A DNA stretch of 54,866 bases from Labilibaculum sp041595635 (GTDB lineage: Bacteria > Bacteroidota > Bacteroidia > Bacteroidales > Marinifilaceae): NCBI RefSeq assembly GCF_041595635.1, contig NZ_JBFHJW010000023.1, forward strand, positions 1 to 54,866. Direction: 5' to 3'. A program made the translations under genes and the position numbers. Shown here piece after piece: positions 26,201 through 41,200 of the stretch (its first letter is position 1; each line of letters starts with the position of its first letter). The notes below the pieces were generated by a model. That model ran no database searches. It was given only the letters and a program-made list of their open reading frames with translations, and had not been told where the DNA came from.

Positions 26201-29200
26201 TTTCATTTTTCTTATCATTTTCATCTACTTAATTTTATCGATTCTTAAACAAGCTAAATTTAAGACGATTAAAAGATAATCTCAAGCTATTTTGCTATGA
26301 TTTAACAATCAAGTACTATAGCTTTCTAAAAACGTTCTTTCAGTTAACATTCACGTATTCTCAATTAACTATTTGCATTCTTCCACTAATCAATAAACTC
26401 AAGAGTATTAAAAAAGATATTCTTTTTATCTACCAAAAATTGTTTCATTCGCGTAGGACCACCAATGGCAGCTTGGTAAATGAATTTTTTTCGGAAAAAG
26501 AACCTCTTGTAGTAGGTATACTCATGTTTGCCTACCAACTGCGTGTAAACAATTTCCTTTCCCAACATTTTTTGATAAGCAACGGATTGCTCCGAAACCA
26601 ATATGGCATCTCCAGTCACCAAACTTGCTTCCTTCATTTGCTCGTAATATTCGCTAGGATCGGAATAGGTAAAATCCAATCCTATATCAGAAAAGTCCGA
26701 AGCAACCACTCCAAAAACCGTTGCAGCATCCTTATAACCAAAAATCTCGACTTTAATTCCATTAAGTTCACGCTCCTGTATTGTCGGATTTTCAGGCATT
26801 TCAAAGCTTATTTTGGATTTCTCAGAGCCTGATCTCACCCAATCGCTTTGCGCGAATATACTATTGGTGACCCACAAAAAGATCACCACTATAAAAGTTA
26901 TTTTTTTCATTTGATTTTTTTTCACCTAACTAAGTCGCTATTAATTAATTCCTGGCAATTCTATTCCTTTAATGGTTCGGTACAAGTCCAAAGCAAATAC
27001 ATCGGTCATCCCAGATATAAAATCAAGTACCGACATCATTTTTTCGTAGTCATTTCCTTCACCTACATTATATTGCTCGGGAATTAAGGAAAGTAGGTTC
27101 TTCGAATAAAAATTCCCTGGTTCGAACACTGCATTTACAAATTCATCGAGTAATGTTCCTAAAATTTTATAACCTGCCAATTCAATTTCCACCACCGAAC
27201 GATGACGGTAGATTCGTGAAATAGCTACTTTCGTGCATTTTTGGTAGGCCATTAATGAAACCTCATCCACATTTTTGATCAATGTAGATTGAAATTGACC
27301 TTCCATAATTTCCTTGTAATGATCCGCAAATACACCAACACATTCCCCAATTAATTTTCCAATAACTCCAGCCCGCATGTAGGCAATTTGCTCATTAATA
27401 TCAGTAACCTCCTGACAAGTTTCCTCAATTCTCTTTAAACTACTCTTGTCCCTTTCGGGATGATAAAAAGCAAGAAGCAAATCTTTTGTTTCCTGAGTGG
27501 TTAATATATTCAACTTGTGCGCATCCTCAATATCCATAATTTGATAACAAATATCATCGGCTGCCTCTACCAAATAAACCAAAGGAAAACGAGCAAATAT
27601 TCCTGGTGAAACTTCGGGAATTCCAAGTTCTCTTGCTATTTTTAAATAATCTTCCTTTTCCGATTGAAAGAAACCATATTTTCTCTTGTTTACTTGCGCA
27701 ATTTTATTGCTCTCCCATGGATACTTCACAATGGAGGCAATACTTGAATAGGTAAGTGCAAATCCACCATTTCTGCGGCCATGAAAAGCATGCGTAAGCA
27801 AACGCAAGGCATTCGCATTGCCCTCAAAATTGGTCAAATCCTGCCATTGCTCTGCAGTAAATTTATTTTTCAGATTTTTTCCTTTTCCATCTGAAAAATA
27901 GTGAGACAAGGCCTTCTCTCCTGAATGACCAAAAGGAGGATTTCCCAAATCGTGGGCTAAACAAGCACCAGCCACAATGCTACCAATTTCCTTTATTTCA
28001 TGATTGTCCTCCACCAATTCCAACTGAACTAACATATCTGCCAAAGCATTTCCTAAAGATCTACCTACACTAGATACCTCTAGGCTATGAGTCAATCTAT
28101 TGTGAACAAAAATACTTCCTGGCAAAGGAAATACCTGTGTTTTATTTTGTAGTCGTCGAAAAGGAGATGAGAAAATCATTCGATCGTAATCGCGCTGAAA
28201 TTGCGATCTCACATCTGTCTGTTTGCCTGAATAAAATTGACTCTCCTGGCCAAATCGTTTTGCCGATAGTAAACTATTCCAATTCATTATTTCCCATTTA
28301 ATAGACCCAAAATTACACTAAAAATTGGCTTTGCCTGTATGCCATCCTATTAATTCACATTTATTAAGATTATATCCTTTAAGAAAACAAAAAATCACCT
28401 AAAAAGTTGTACATTATCGTACACGTTATGTAATGAAACTGAACACATATAAAATAAGACACTCAAAGTAACAAACACATAAAACACTAACAATCAAACC
28501 TATTATTTCAATGGCACAGCTATTGATTAAAAAATAGAACATAAAAATAATTTATCTAGTTCCATTTTTTCATTGCCAAAATAATCTTATCAGTTAAAAA
28601 AACACTTTTATCGATATGGCAATACGTTTATCTAAAAAAATTTGAACTATTATGTGTAAATAGTAATATTGTACATAGATCTTTTTTCAATATCAACAAA
28701 TAGCATGATTCGACTACAAAACATTCACAAATCTTACATTACTGGCACGAACAAACTACATGTTTTAAAGGGAATTGATTTGCATATTAAAGAAGGCGAA
28801 TTGGTTTCCATCATGGGGTCTTCTGGCTCTGGAAAATCTACACTACTTAACATACTCGGACTTTTAGACAATCACGACGAAGGCATTTACCATTTAAATA
28901 ATGAGGAAATAAAATCCATGAGCGAGACCAAAGCCGCTAAGCTTCGGAATAATCTTTTGGGTTTTGTATTCCAGTCTTTTAACCTAATTGCGTTTAAAAA
29001 TGCTGTAGAAAATGTTGCTCTTCCTTTATACTACCAAAAAGTTTCCCGAAAAAAAAGGAACAAAATGGCTTTAGAATATCTAGACAAAATGGGTCTTAAA
29101 GAATGGGCCGAACACATGCCTAATGAACTTTCTGGGGGACAAAAACAACGTGTTGCCATTGCCCGATCGATGATCACTCAGCCTAAAATTATTTTAGCTG

Positions 29201-32200
29201 ATGAACCAACTGGAGCTTTAGATTCAAAAACTTCGGTTGAGGTGATGGACATTCTGAAAGAAATTAATGCCTCGGGAATTACTGTAATAATCGTAACACA
29301 CGAAAACGACATTGCCCACATGACCGATCGAATCATCAACCTAAAAGACGGCCTCATTGAATCCATCATTGAAAACAACCACTCCAGGAATGTAAAATCG
29401 ATAAACGTATCGCAGTAATAAACAAGGCTACCAAAATCTAACCCAGAATTTTACCATGTTCGACAGAGATAAATGGCAAGAAATATTTAGCACCATTAGT
29501 AAAAATAAAACCAGAACCCTACTCACCGGTTTTTCGGTTGCAACAGGTATTTTCATGTTGATTTTTTTACTGGGAGCCGGAAGAGGCCTTCGAAATGGCA
29601 TGACAAATGTTTTTGCTCAGGATGCTACCAACAGTATGCAAATATATGGCGGTAGAACAACGATGGCATACAAAGGAACTCCGGAAGGAAAACGAATTCA
29701 AATGGTGAACGACGACTATTTGAATTTGAAAAAGTCCATCGAAAAAATTGATGCGATTTCAGCCATGTCTTACATTCCCGGAGCAGAAATAATTTCCTAC
29801 AAAAATAACTTCGGAAACTTTAATGTATCTCCCGTTCACGACACTTACAAAAAAATTAAAAACTTTGAAATTCTTCAAGGTCGTTTTCTAAACGAAAAAG
29901 ACATTCAAGAACATCGAAAAGTAGTTGCCATTCAAGATGCAGTTAAAGAAGTTCTTTTCCCAAAAGAAGAGGCCATTAACAAATTCATCAACATCAATAA
30001 TATTAAATTTAAAGTCGTTGGCGTTTTTAATCAGCCTAGCTTCGATGAAAGTTCTCGCGACATATACATACCCATTACAGTAGCTCAAAAGATTTTCAAC
30101 AACAACGATCATCTTCAAAGAATTTCCTTCACACTGAATGATGTCTCTTTGGAAGAAAGCCTAGATATAAGGCAATTTATTACTTACCAGCTCGCCGCCA
30201 AACATGAATTTAGCCCCGAAGATAAAAATGCCCTTTGGATTCAAAATAATATTGAAAATTCACAGACATTTACATCTATTTTTAGTGCTATAGAAATGTT
30301 TGTTTGGATCATAGGAATTTTTACCATTTTACTCGGAGTCATTGGCGTTTTCAACATCATGATGATTGTTGTAAAGGAAAGAACCAAAGAAATTGGCATT
30401 CGAAAAGCCATTGGCGCTTCGCCCCGCTCGGTAGTCGGCATGATTTTAATGGAAGCCATCTTTATTACCGCCGCCTCGGGTTACTTTGGCTTAATTGCAG
30501 GTGTTGGCCTGCTTGAAATCATCAACAAGTTCGATCTCATCTATAAAATATATCCACCAGCGGCTATCTACTTTTTAAACCCGCAGGTAGATTTAGGAAT
30601 AGCCATGGGTGCAACTTTGGTTTTAATAGTAACAGGCACATTAGCTGGATTTTTCCCAGCACGAAAAGCAGCCTCAATTAAACCTATTGAAGCCTTACGA
30701 GACGAATAATAACTTGGACTAACACAACAAATCAGATGTTCGATTTAGATAAATGGCAGGAAATCACCGCCGCCCTTAAAAAGAATAAACTAAGAACCTT
30801 TCTAACCGGTTTGGGCGTGATGTTCGGAATTTTAATTCTGGTAACCTTACTTGGTATTGGTAGAGGGTTTCAGAACCATATTCAATCCTCTTTGGGAAAT
30901 TTTGCAACCAACTCGACTGTTTTTTGGGTCGAAAAAACAACTATGGCTTACAAAGGCCTACCTCGAAACCGATCCTACCAATTCAACAATGATGATTTAA
31001 TCGCTTTAAAACGCTCTATTCCTGAATTACAGGATATTGCTCCAGATATCAGTGGCTGGAGTGGAAGTGCAACAAACAATACTTTTCGAAAAGATAAAAA
31101 AGGCAATTTTAGAATTAAGGGTACTTCACCCCAAATGAACAATGTAAACCCTGTTGAAATAACCGCTGGACGGTTCATCAATGAAAATGACCTGAAAGAA
31201 TTTAGAAAGGTAATTACCATTGCTCCAAGAGTACAGGAATTAATGTTTGAGAAAGACGAAGACCCCATTGGACAATACCTGAAAGTGAACGGAATTTATT
31301 TCAGAATTATTGGTACCATTAAACCTCTTAGTCAGAATATGGGAATGCGCGAAGATGTCGTACAAATGCCCTTCACAACTTTACAGCAATTGTACAATCA
31401 GGGCGATAAATTCTATGTTTTTCTGGCCACAGCAAAAGTGGGTGAATCAGTTGCCAAATTAGAGGATAAAATATTTGAAATTCTTGCCCGAAGACATTCC
31501 ATTCATCCAGACGACCGACAAGCAATTGGTAACTTCAACATCGCTAAAATGTTTAATAAAATATTTGGCCTTTTTAATAGCATTGGCTTCCTGTTTTGGG
31601 TGATTGGTTTAGGAGTACTTCTTACTGGTATTATTGGAGTGAGCAATATTATGCATGTGGTGGTAAAAGAAAGAACCAAAGAACTGGGCATTAAAAGAGC
31701 CATTGGTGCCAGTCCTATTTCTATTGTTGGTCAAATAATCAACGAAGCGGTTTTCCTAACCACTTTTGCAGGATTTTGGGGCTTAGTACTAGGAGTTTTG
31801 CTTGTAGAAGCAATTGGAAAATTGACCGAGGGAGATCCTAACCCTCAAATATTAAATCCTTATGTTGATATTAATGTAGCATTTATAGCACTCGGAGTTT
31901 TAGTGTTTTTTGGTGTATTAGCCGGATTAATTCCTGCACAAAGAGCCATTAAAATTAAGCCCGTAGATGCACTAAGATACGAATAGTCATAATTTATAAT
32001 CCGAAAATAGTCCAAATCATGAAGAAAGCTTTTAGAGTTACATTGGTTGTCTTTTTAATCCTCCTTTTTCTAGGAACCCTCGTTTTCCTATATCAAAAGT
32101 CGCAAGATCAACCCATTATTTACAACACAAAATCACCGGAGATTACCGATATTCTGAAAAAAACAATTGCAACAGGATCGGTTGTTCCCCGAAAAGAAAT

Positions 32201-35200
32201 CGAAATCAAACCTCAGGGAGTTTCTGGAATTATTGAAACCTTGTATGTTGAAGCAGGGCAAACGATTAAAAAAGGCGATCGCATTGCCAAAATTAAGATC
32301 ATTCCTGATATGATTAGTTTGAATACTGCCGAATCGAGAGTAAACATTGCTCAAATTAATTATGAAGATGCTGAAATCAATTACAAGAGAGACAAATCTT
32401 TATACGATAAAAAGGTGATTTCAGAATCTGATTTTCAGAAAACACAACTTTCTTTTAGAAATTCGGAAGAAGAATTGCAATCGGCTCAAGACAATCTTCA
32501 GCTTATTAAAGAAGGGGTAAGTAAAAAGTCTGCCAGTGCCACCAATACCATCATCCGATCGACTATTGAAGGGATGATTCTTGACATTCCCGTGAAAGAA
32601 GGGAATTCAGTAATTCAAAGTAATACCTTTAACGATGGAACAACAATTGCCATTGTAGCCGATATGGGCGAAATGATTTTTCAAGGTCAGGTAGATGAAA
32701 CCGAAGTGGGAAAAATTGTTCAGGGAATGAACCTGGAACTAACCATTGGTGCCATCGAAGACGTGAAATTCGATGCTCATTTGGAATATATTTCGCCCAA
32801 AGGAGTGGAAGATAATGGAGCCATTCAATTTGAAATTAAAGCTTCGGTTAAATTAAAGAAAGACTTCTTTATCCGTTCTGGATACAGCGCCAATGCCGAA
32901 ATTGTTCTAGACAAACGTGAGCAAGTGTTAGCCGTAAACGAGAGTCTTCTCGAATTCAAGAACGATTCCACATTTGTGGAAGTAGAAACTTCGGAACAAG
33001 AATTCGAAAAACGATATATTAAAACTGGACTTTCGGATGGAATTAATATTGAAGTATTGGAAGGAATCACCAAAGACGACAAACTAAAAGGAGAAAAAAA
33101 GAAGAAAATTGAACAAATAAAAGAGGAAAAGGAAGAATAAAATAGTCCTTTTATGGGTTTTATTCCTTTAGAAAATAGAACCCATATAAACATTTACTTT
33201 TCAATACAAAGCCTGATTAGTTCTTTCGGATCTAAAAAAAACAGAAATACTCATGAGAAAAATAGCCTTACTTATCCTTGTTTTCGCCTTTTCCTTTTCG
33301 GGGATAAAAGCCCAGGAAAAATGGAATTTGGAGAAATGCATTAGCTATGCAAAGGAAAATAATATCAGCTTAAAGCTACAAGTGCTGGATGCTAAAACAC
33401 AAGCGAATAACACCAATCAATCGAAGCTAAACTTACTGCCCACACTTAATGGAAGCAGTTCATACAACTATGACTATGGTCGTACCCTAAATGCAAACAA
33501 TACCTATACCGATCAGAACTCAAAAAGCGGCTCTCTCTACTTATCATCAAACATGACCCTTTTTAACGGACGCCAGAAATGGAATACGCTAAAGCAGGAT
33601 CAACTAGATTTGTTAGCTTACCTGCAGGATGTGGAGAAGGCAAAGGAAGATTTAGCCCTAAACATCACCTCCTACTATTTAGATATTCTGTATAAAAAAG
33701 AATTGCTTCAGATAGCTGAGGAACAACTTAAAGTAACTCAACTGCAAATTAAAAGAAGCGAAATTTTAGTAGAAGCGGGAACCATACCCAAAGGAACCTT
33801 AATGGAACAAACAGCTCAGGCTTCGCGGGAGGATTTAGATGTGGTAAATGCCGAAAACTCACTTGACATTGCCCTACTCGACCTGGCTCAACTCCTGGAT
33901 TTAGAAGATACAAGAAGCTTTGACATAGTAAGTCCTGAACTTCCTGTTTTAAATGCAACAAAATCGATGATCGATCCGGAATCGGTATTCATTAATGCAT
34001 TAACTTTTCGTCCTGAAATTAAAGCCGCTCAATATCGTTTAGAAAGTTCCGAGAAAGGCTTATCTATTGCAAAAGGACAACGTTCACCCTCTTTATCCAT
34101 GCATGGATATTGGGGTTCCTACTACTCCAACGATTATCCTGAATATGGAACTGATAGTGATGGTTCAACCGTTATTTTTCGTCAGGAAATGAAATTGAAT
34201 GACCAATTAAAAGCACGTGAATGGAAAGAATTTGGTTTTTCGCTAAGCATTCCCATTTTTAATGGCGGAACGGTAAACAACGATATCAGCAATGCAAAAA
34301 TAAGTATCGATCGCTCCCGTTTGAATATGGACAATTCGAAAAATACCTTACGCAAAGAAATTCAACAGGCGCACGTTAATGCAAAAGCGGCCATGAAAAG
34401 CTTCTTCTCTAGCGAAATAGCAGTATCATCAACCGAAGAGGCTTTCCGCTACACCGAAGAAAAATTTAATTTAGGTCTCCTAAATTCTGTAGATTACAAT
34501 CAGGAAAAAAACAACCTATTTAAAGCAAAATCAGATTTATTACAAGCAAAATACGAGTATATTTTCCGAACTAAAATTCTAGACTTTTACAACGGTATCG
34601 AAATAAGTTTATAGTCAAGTTTCAAATTTAAGTAAGCTCTCAGCCAAATTTGGTTGGGAGTTTTTTTATTCGCCACAGAAATATTTGCAACAAAAATTCT
34701 CATCAAAAACAGGTACTTTATACCCTTTCGGTTCTTACTATTTCACAAATTTTCAATTGCTATTGGTATATATTTCAGTTCTTATCGTTTACAATTCCTA
34801 TTTTATCCCTTATTTTGCAATGATTTTAAATGAAAAGAAAATGGCATTACTATTACATATTGAGACTTCAACTGCGGTTTGTTCTGTTGCTTTGGGCAAA
34901 GATGGCAGCTTACTTGCGCTTAAAGAAACCAAAGAAGGAATGAAACACGCTAGTCAGCTAAGCGTATTTATCGATGAGATTTTAAAGGAAAATAACTTAA
35001 CTCCAAAAGATTTAGACGGCCTTGCCATTAGCATGGGACCTGGATCTTATACAGGTTTGCGCATTGGTGTTTCAACCGCCAAAGGAATTTGTTACGGGGC
35101 AAATTTGCCGCTAATTGCAATTAACACCCTGCAAGCCATGACAAAACCTTTGCAAGAAAACGCAACTTTACAAGCTCAAGTAAAAAATCCAAGCAAAGCC

Positions 35201-38200
35201 TATTACTGTCCAATGATAGATGCACGAAGAATGGAAGTTTACACGGCTTTTTTCAATCAAAAAATAGAACTCGTTAAAGATATTTCGGCTGATATTATCG
35301 ATGAAAACTCTTATTCGAAAGAACTACATGAAAGAGAAATTATTTTCTTCGGAGATGGCTCATCCAAATGCAAAGAAGTCATCAAAAGCAAAAATGGCAT
35401 CTTTCTTGATGATGTTACACCATCGGCAAAAGGAATGATTGAATTGGCCGAAACAAAATTTCAAAATCAGGAATTTGAGGACGTCGCCTATTTCGAACCC
35501 TTTTATTTAAAAGATTTTGTTGCTACTACTCCTAAAAAGAATATCTTTAATAGAATCTAAAAATTAGGCATATGTATAAAATTTTTCTTACTATTCTACT
35601 GTTTCTATTCAGTCCTGCAATTTCGAGGGCCGAATATCCCCTTAGGGATACTGAAAAAGGAGAACATTTAAGATATATTATACATTATGGAATTATTAAA
35701 GGTGGCAAAGCAAGCCTAAAAATCAAAATGGAAAATATCGATGGCAAGGATTTATACCATGCCACTCTCACCGGTAAAACAGTTGGCCTATTCAACAGCC
35801 TCTACAAAGTAAAAGACACCTATGAGAGTTTTATCGATCCGAAAAGTTTGCTTCCCGAAAAAGCCATTCGCGACATTCGGGAAGGAAATTATGAAAGATA
35901 TAACGAAGTTGTTTTTGATCGGCAAAAGAATGAAGTAAATTCAACACGATCGGGAATTCATAAAGTTCCCGTTGGCACGCAAGATATTTTATCGGCTTTC
36001 TACTTTGCGAGAGTCAACTATTTTAATCCAGATCTGAAAGTTGGAGAAGTAGTAAAAATTCAAACCTTTTTCTCCGACAAACTATTTCTTCTTCAGTTTC
36101 GGTTCATGGGATACGAAAATATCGACAGTAAAATTGGCGAAGTGAGATGCTACAAATTTATTCCAATTGTAGAAACTGGCCGGGCTTTTAAAGACAAGGA
36201 TGACATGACAATATGGATTTCGGCCGATGCCAATCGAATTCCTGTGCGCGTACAGTTCGATTTATTTATTGGTTCCTTGCGCTGTGATCTACTTAATTTC
36301 TCAGATTTTTCCTACGATTCACTAATCGATGAAGACTAAATAACGATCATTTCCTGAGGATCAATTTCAAACAAAAACTCATAATATTTCAGAATATTAA
36401 TTGTTTAGCCTATTTTTGCAAAACTCTAAGGGAAATCAAAAATTCTTTGAGTTAGAAATGATTCTTTAAAAATTAATATTTTATCATGGCGTCTACTACA
36501 GATTTTAAAAATGGATTGTGTATCCACTATAAGGGAGATTTATATACCATTACTCAATTTCAACACGTAAAACCAGGTAAAGGTCCTGCCTTTGTTCGAA
36601 CAAAACTTAAAAATGTGAAAACAGGCAAAGTAATTGATAATACTTTTAACTCTGGAGTAAAAATTGATATTGCTCGTATTGAAAGACGACCTCATCAATT
36701 CTTATATAAAGATGATATGGGTTACAATTTGATGCATACTGAGACCTACGAACAAATTGCTTTACCTGAGGAATTATTTAATGCTCCCGATCTTTTAAAA
36801 GAAGGAGATAATGTAGAAGCAGTTTTTCATGCCGATACTGAAACCCCATTGTATGTTGAACTTCCTGCTCACGTAATTATGGAAGTAACTTATACCGAAC
36901 CAGGCATACGAGGCGATAGTTCATCTACTTCCTCTTTAAAACCTGCTACTGTTGAAACTGGAGCAACCATTATGGTTCCTTTGTTTATTAACACAGGCGA
37001 TAAAATTAAAATTGACACACGTGATCACTCCTACTCGGAACGTGTAAAAGCATAATTTTACGAAACTCACCATCAAAAAAGGATTCTTTATGGAATCCTT
37101 TTTTTTTTTCATTCATCCCATTTGCTTATGATTTGATATTTCCTAATTTAGCATACAACATAAAAGCCCCATCGTGATAAAGCAACAATCTGTAAATAGC
37201 AAATTTAAACTCGATATGATCCTGAAAATCACTCAGGCTATAAATGAGAATTTATCGGTAAATGAACTATTGCAACAATACAAACAAATTTTATTTAATG
37301 AGCTTAAAATTGGAAAAATTGCTGTTTATAAATTAAACTCTCACTGGGAAAAATTGCTGGTTTCAGGAATCTCACAAGAATGCATCGATCAGATTAAGAT
37401 AGATGATCATCTGAGTTCTTTTACAGAAATCACCTATGTATCGCAGGAATTGCCGAAAGTATTTTGGGCTTTCGATTTTATCATACCAATATTCCATAAA
37501 GATTTAATACTTGCTTACATTTTAATTGGAGATATAGATGAAGAAATGGAGGGAATGAGTCCAGCCATAAAGCACCTAAGCTTTATACAAACCATTTCTA
37601 ACATTATTATTGTGGCCATGGAAAACAAGCAACTGTACAAACAATTGTTAATACAGGAAGCTTTTAAAAAAGAAATGGAATTAGCCTCAAGAATTCAAAA
37701 CCTTCTCATTCCAAATCAAAATTCACTTCCACAAAACCAATGTGTATCAACTTGTGCTTACTACCAACCGCATTTTGAAATTGGTGGAGATTATTATGAC
37801 TTCATCAACTTTAATGATCACGAATTAGGCTTTTGTATTGGCGATGTTTCAGGAAAAGGAATTCCGGCCGCCCTAATCATGTCTAATTTCCAGGCCACCT
37901 TACGAGCTCTTTTCCGTCCCGAAAAACCTCTTGATGAACTCATGATTCAACTCAATCAGAAAGTTTGCGAACACTCTATTAGTGAGAAGTTCATTACTTT
38001 CTTCATTGGAATATACAATTACAAGACCCGAAAACTAAAATATGTAAATGCAAGTCATCACCCACCTATGCTCTATGATTTTGAGAGCGGAAAAACTTCC
38101 TATTTGAAGAAAGGGTGTATTGGTTTGGGAATGCTCGATGAAATTCCAAGAATAAACGTTGGGGAAACACTCGTTACAAAGCATTCTAAGTTACTCTGCT

Positions 38201-41200
38201 ATACCGATGGATTAATCGAACTCGAAAGAGATGATCGCATGGAAGTTGGAATGCAATCTTTAACGAACATATTTACAAGCTCAAAAAACATAAACGATAC
38301 GTTTACCGATTTAATTAAGCATATCGATATGGGAAAAGAGAACAAAGTCGTAATAGATGATATTTCCTTATTTGGCATTGAATTTAATAAGCCTAGCACA
38401 TAAAAAAAAGGATCGGCCACAACCGATCCTTTTCCTTTTAATATAGTAAGATTCTTATTCGATTTCGAAGGTTACATCCTCGCTTTTATCGTTATCAGAA
38501 CTATCGGTAATGGTAACAGTCATTTTATACATTCCTGGTTCTGCATCGTAATCAATAGCCATATCGAAACTAACAGTTGAAGAAGTTCCTGAAATACTAG
38601 GCAAATTGTTTCCATCAGCATCTTTACCAGTTACGCTGGTAAAAGAAAATTTTTCAACAGTTTTAGTAGATACACTTGCAACACTAGTGGTACTGGTACT
38701 ACTACTATAATCAACAGTTAAAACATAGGAGCTCAAACCAACATTATCAGTTGCTGTAAACTGAACCAATAATTCGTCGCCTGCATCTACTGAAGTGGAG
38801 CTTATTGGACTTGAAATAGAAATCGTAGGATTTGTTTCATCATCGTCATCTCCACCACTACTGCTTTTACAGGAAAATAAACTAAGTGCTAACAAGACAA
38901 TAAGGGTATACTTCAAAAATTTCATAGCTTTTGGTTTTGGTTTATCCTTTAGATTAGGTTTTAATCTATTAAAAATAGTTGATGCACTTTACATTAACAA
39001 GCGACAACAAGAAAATAATTCTTTTTTCCTTTTTGTACTAAAAGATATTTATCTGCAATTAGATGTTCTTTAGTAATCACCAATTCAGAATCTTGTACCT
39101 TTTCTTTATTGATACTAATGGCATTTCCCTTAAACAATCGACGCAATTCACCTTTTGATGGAAATACATCGGTTTTAACTGCCAATAATTCCAAAACATC
39201 AACTCCATTTTCAAACTCCTCTTTGGCTAGCGAAAACTGTGGAACGCCTTCAAAAACGGATAGGAAAGTTTCCTCGTCCAATTTTCTCAATGCATCAGCA
39301 GTTGCTTTTCCAAATAAAATTTGAGAGGCTTCAACGGCAGTATTGTAATCTTCCTCCGAATGAATCATGATGGTGATTTCTTTGGCCAATCGTTGCTGCA
39401 ATTTTCTCAAATGTGGAGCTTCCTGATGTTCTTCAATTAAAGCAAATATCTCATCCTTTGACAAGAGTGTGAATATCTTTAAGTATTTAGCAGCATCTTC
39501 ATCGGAGGTATTCAACCAAAATTGGTAGAATTTATAAGGAGAAGTACGTTTCGGATCTAACCAAATATTACCAGATTCTGTTTTTCCGAATTTTCCACCA
39601 TCGGCCTTAGTAATTAACGGACAAGTAATTGCCCAAGCTGTACCCCCTTCTTTTCTGCGGATCAATTCTGTTCCAGTGGTAATATTTCCCCACTGATCCG
39701 ATCCACCCATTTGCAGTTTACAGTTCTTTGAACGATATAATTCTAAAAAGTCAGTTCCTTGAACCAATTGGTAGGTAAACTCTGTAAAAGACATTCCTAC
39801 TTTTGATTCATTACTCAATCTTTTCTTTACCGAATCTTTACTCATCATATAGTTCACGGTAAGATGCTTCCCAATGTCACGAATAAAATCCAGAAAAGAA
39901 AAATCTTTCATCCAATCGTAATTGTTCACCATTTCGGCTGCATTTTCGGCATCAGAATCGAAATCCATGAATTTTGAGAGTTGTGCTCGCAAACATTCTT
40001 GATTGTGGCGAAGTGTTTCTTCATCCAACAAATTTCTTTCCTGCGATTTTCCCGATGGATCTCCAATCATACCCGTTGCACCACCCACCAAAACAATAGG
40101 TTTGTGTCCGGCTACCTGAAAATGTTTTAGCATCATTACGCCTACAAGATGGCCAATATGCAGAGAATCTGCCGTTGGATCAATTCCTACGTAAGCCGAT
40201 GTAAGCTCTTTTGCTAGTTGTTCTTCTATTCCAGGCATCATATCGTGAATCATGCCTCGCCACTGGAGTTCCTCTATAAAATTCATGTGTTTAGTATTTT
40301 TTTCCTGATAGGGATCTATTAATCAATTTTGTATTCGACGGACAAAGATAAGAATTTTAATATTTCCTTCTTGCTTATTTTTTTCTATTCAGCAACGACC
40401 GAAAATAACGCAAATAAAATCCCCGAAAACAACAAAATATTGTAGACAAATGACAGCATCACAAACTTCACAATGGTTTTCCTTAACGATTGTCTGAAAT
40501 AAAATTTCAAGCTTAAAAATAGTTGAAGAGGAATCAGAAGGAAGAAATATAAAGCAAGTTGTTGCAAAAAACCTATTTGGGTCATATTCAACAATTCACT
40601 TAAAATAACAATCACAAAAACAAAGGAATGAAAATTTAATGAGAGCAATAAATGCTCTATAAAATAGTGTTTCCTACGAATATAGAAAAGAGCCAAAAAG
40701 CAAGCGAAAACTGGAAAAATAATGAATAAAGTCTGTGATAATTTCTTAAAAACAAGATCGAGTATTATTGCAGGATTCAGTCGCCACATGTCTAATACTC
40801 TTTTCACATCCGAATTCTCTACAATTAAATTCCCCACTTTACCTTCTTTCTCTACTATTGTATCTCTTTCATACTTACTTGTTTTCTCGACATTGAATTT
40901 CACATTATCCAAAGAATCTACCAGAACATTCCATTGCTTATCTTTTCCAAAAGCATTCTCGATAAAAGGGAGTAGATTTACTTTTTGTCCTTGTTGGCTG
41001 GTAAAATTTAAATTATTATCGAGCTGGGTTTTGGGTTTGTGGTTGTGGGAAAGTAGAAAAAAAGCAAAAAATGTTAGGAATAAATACAAGCGAAAAGGAG
41101 GCGTATATTGTACTCTTCTGCCAGCCATAAACTCTTTAGTTAAAAATCCTGGACGAGCAATCAGAGGCCATAATGTATGGAATAACTTATTATCTAAAGA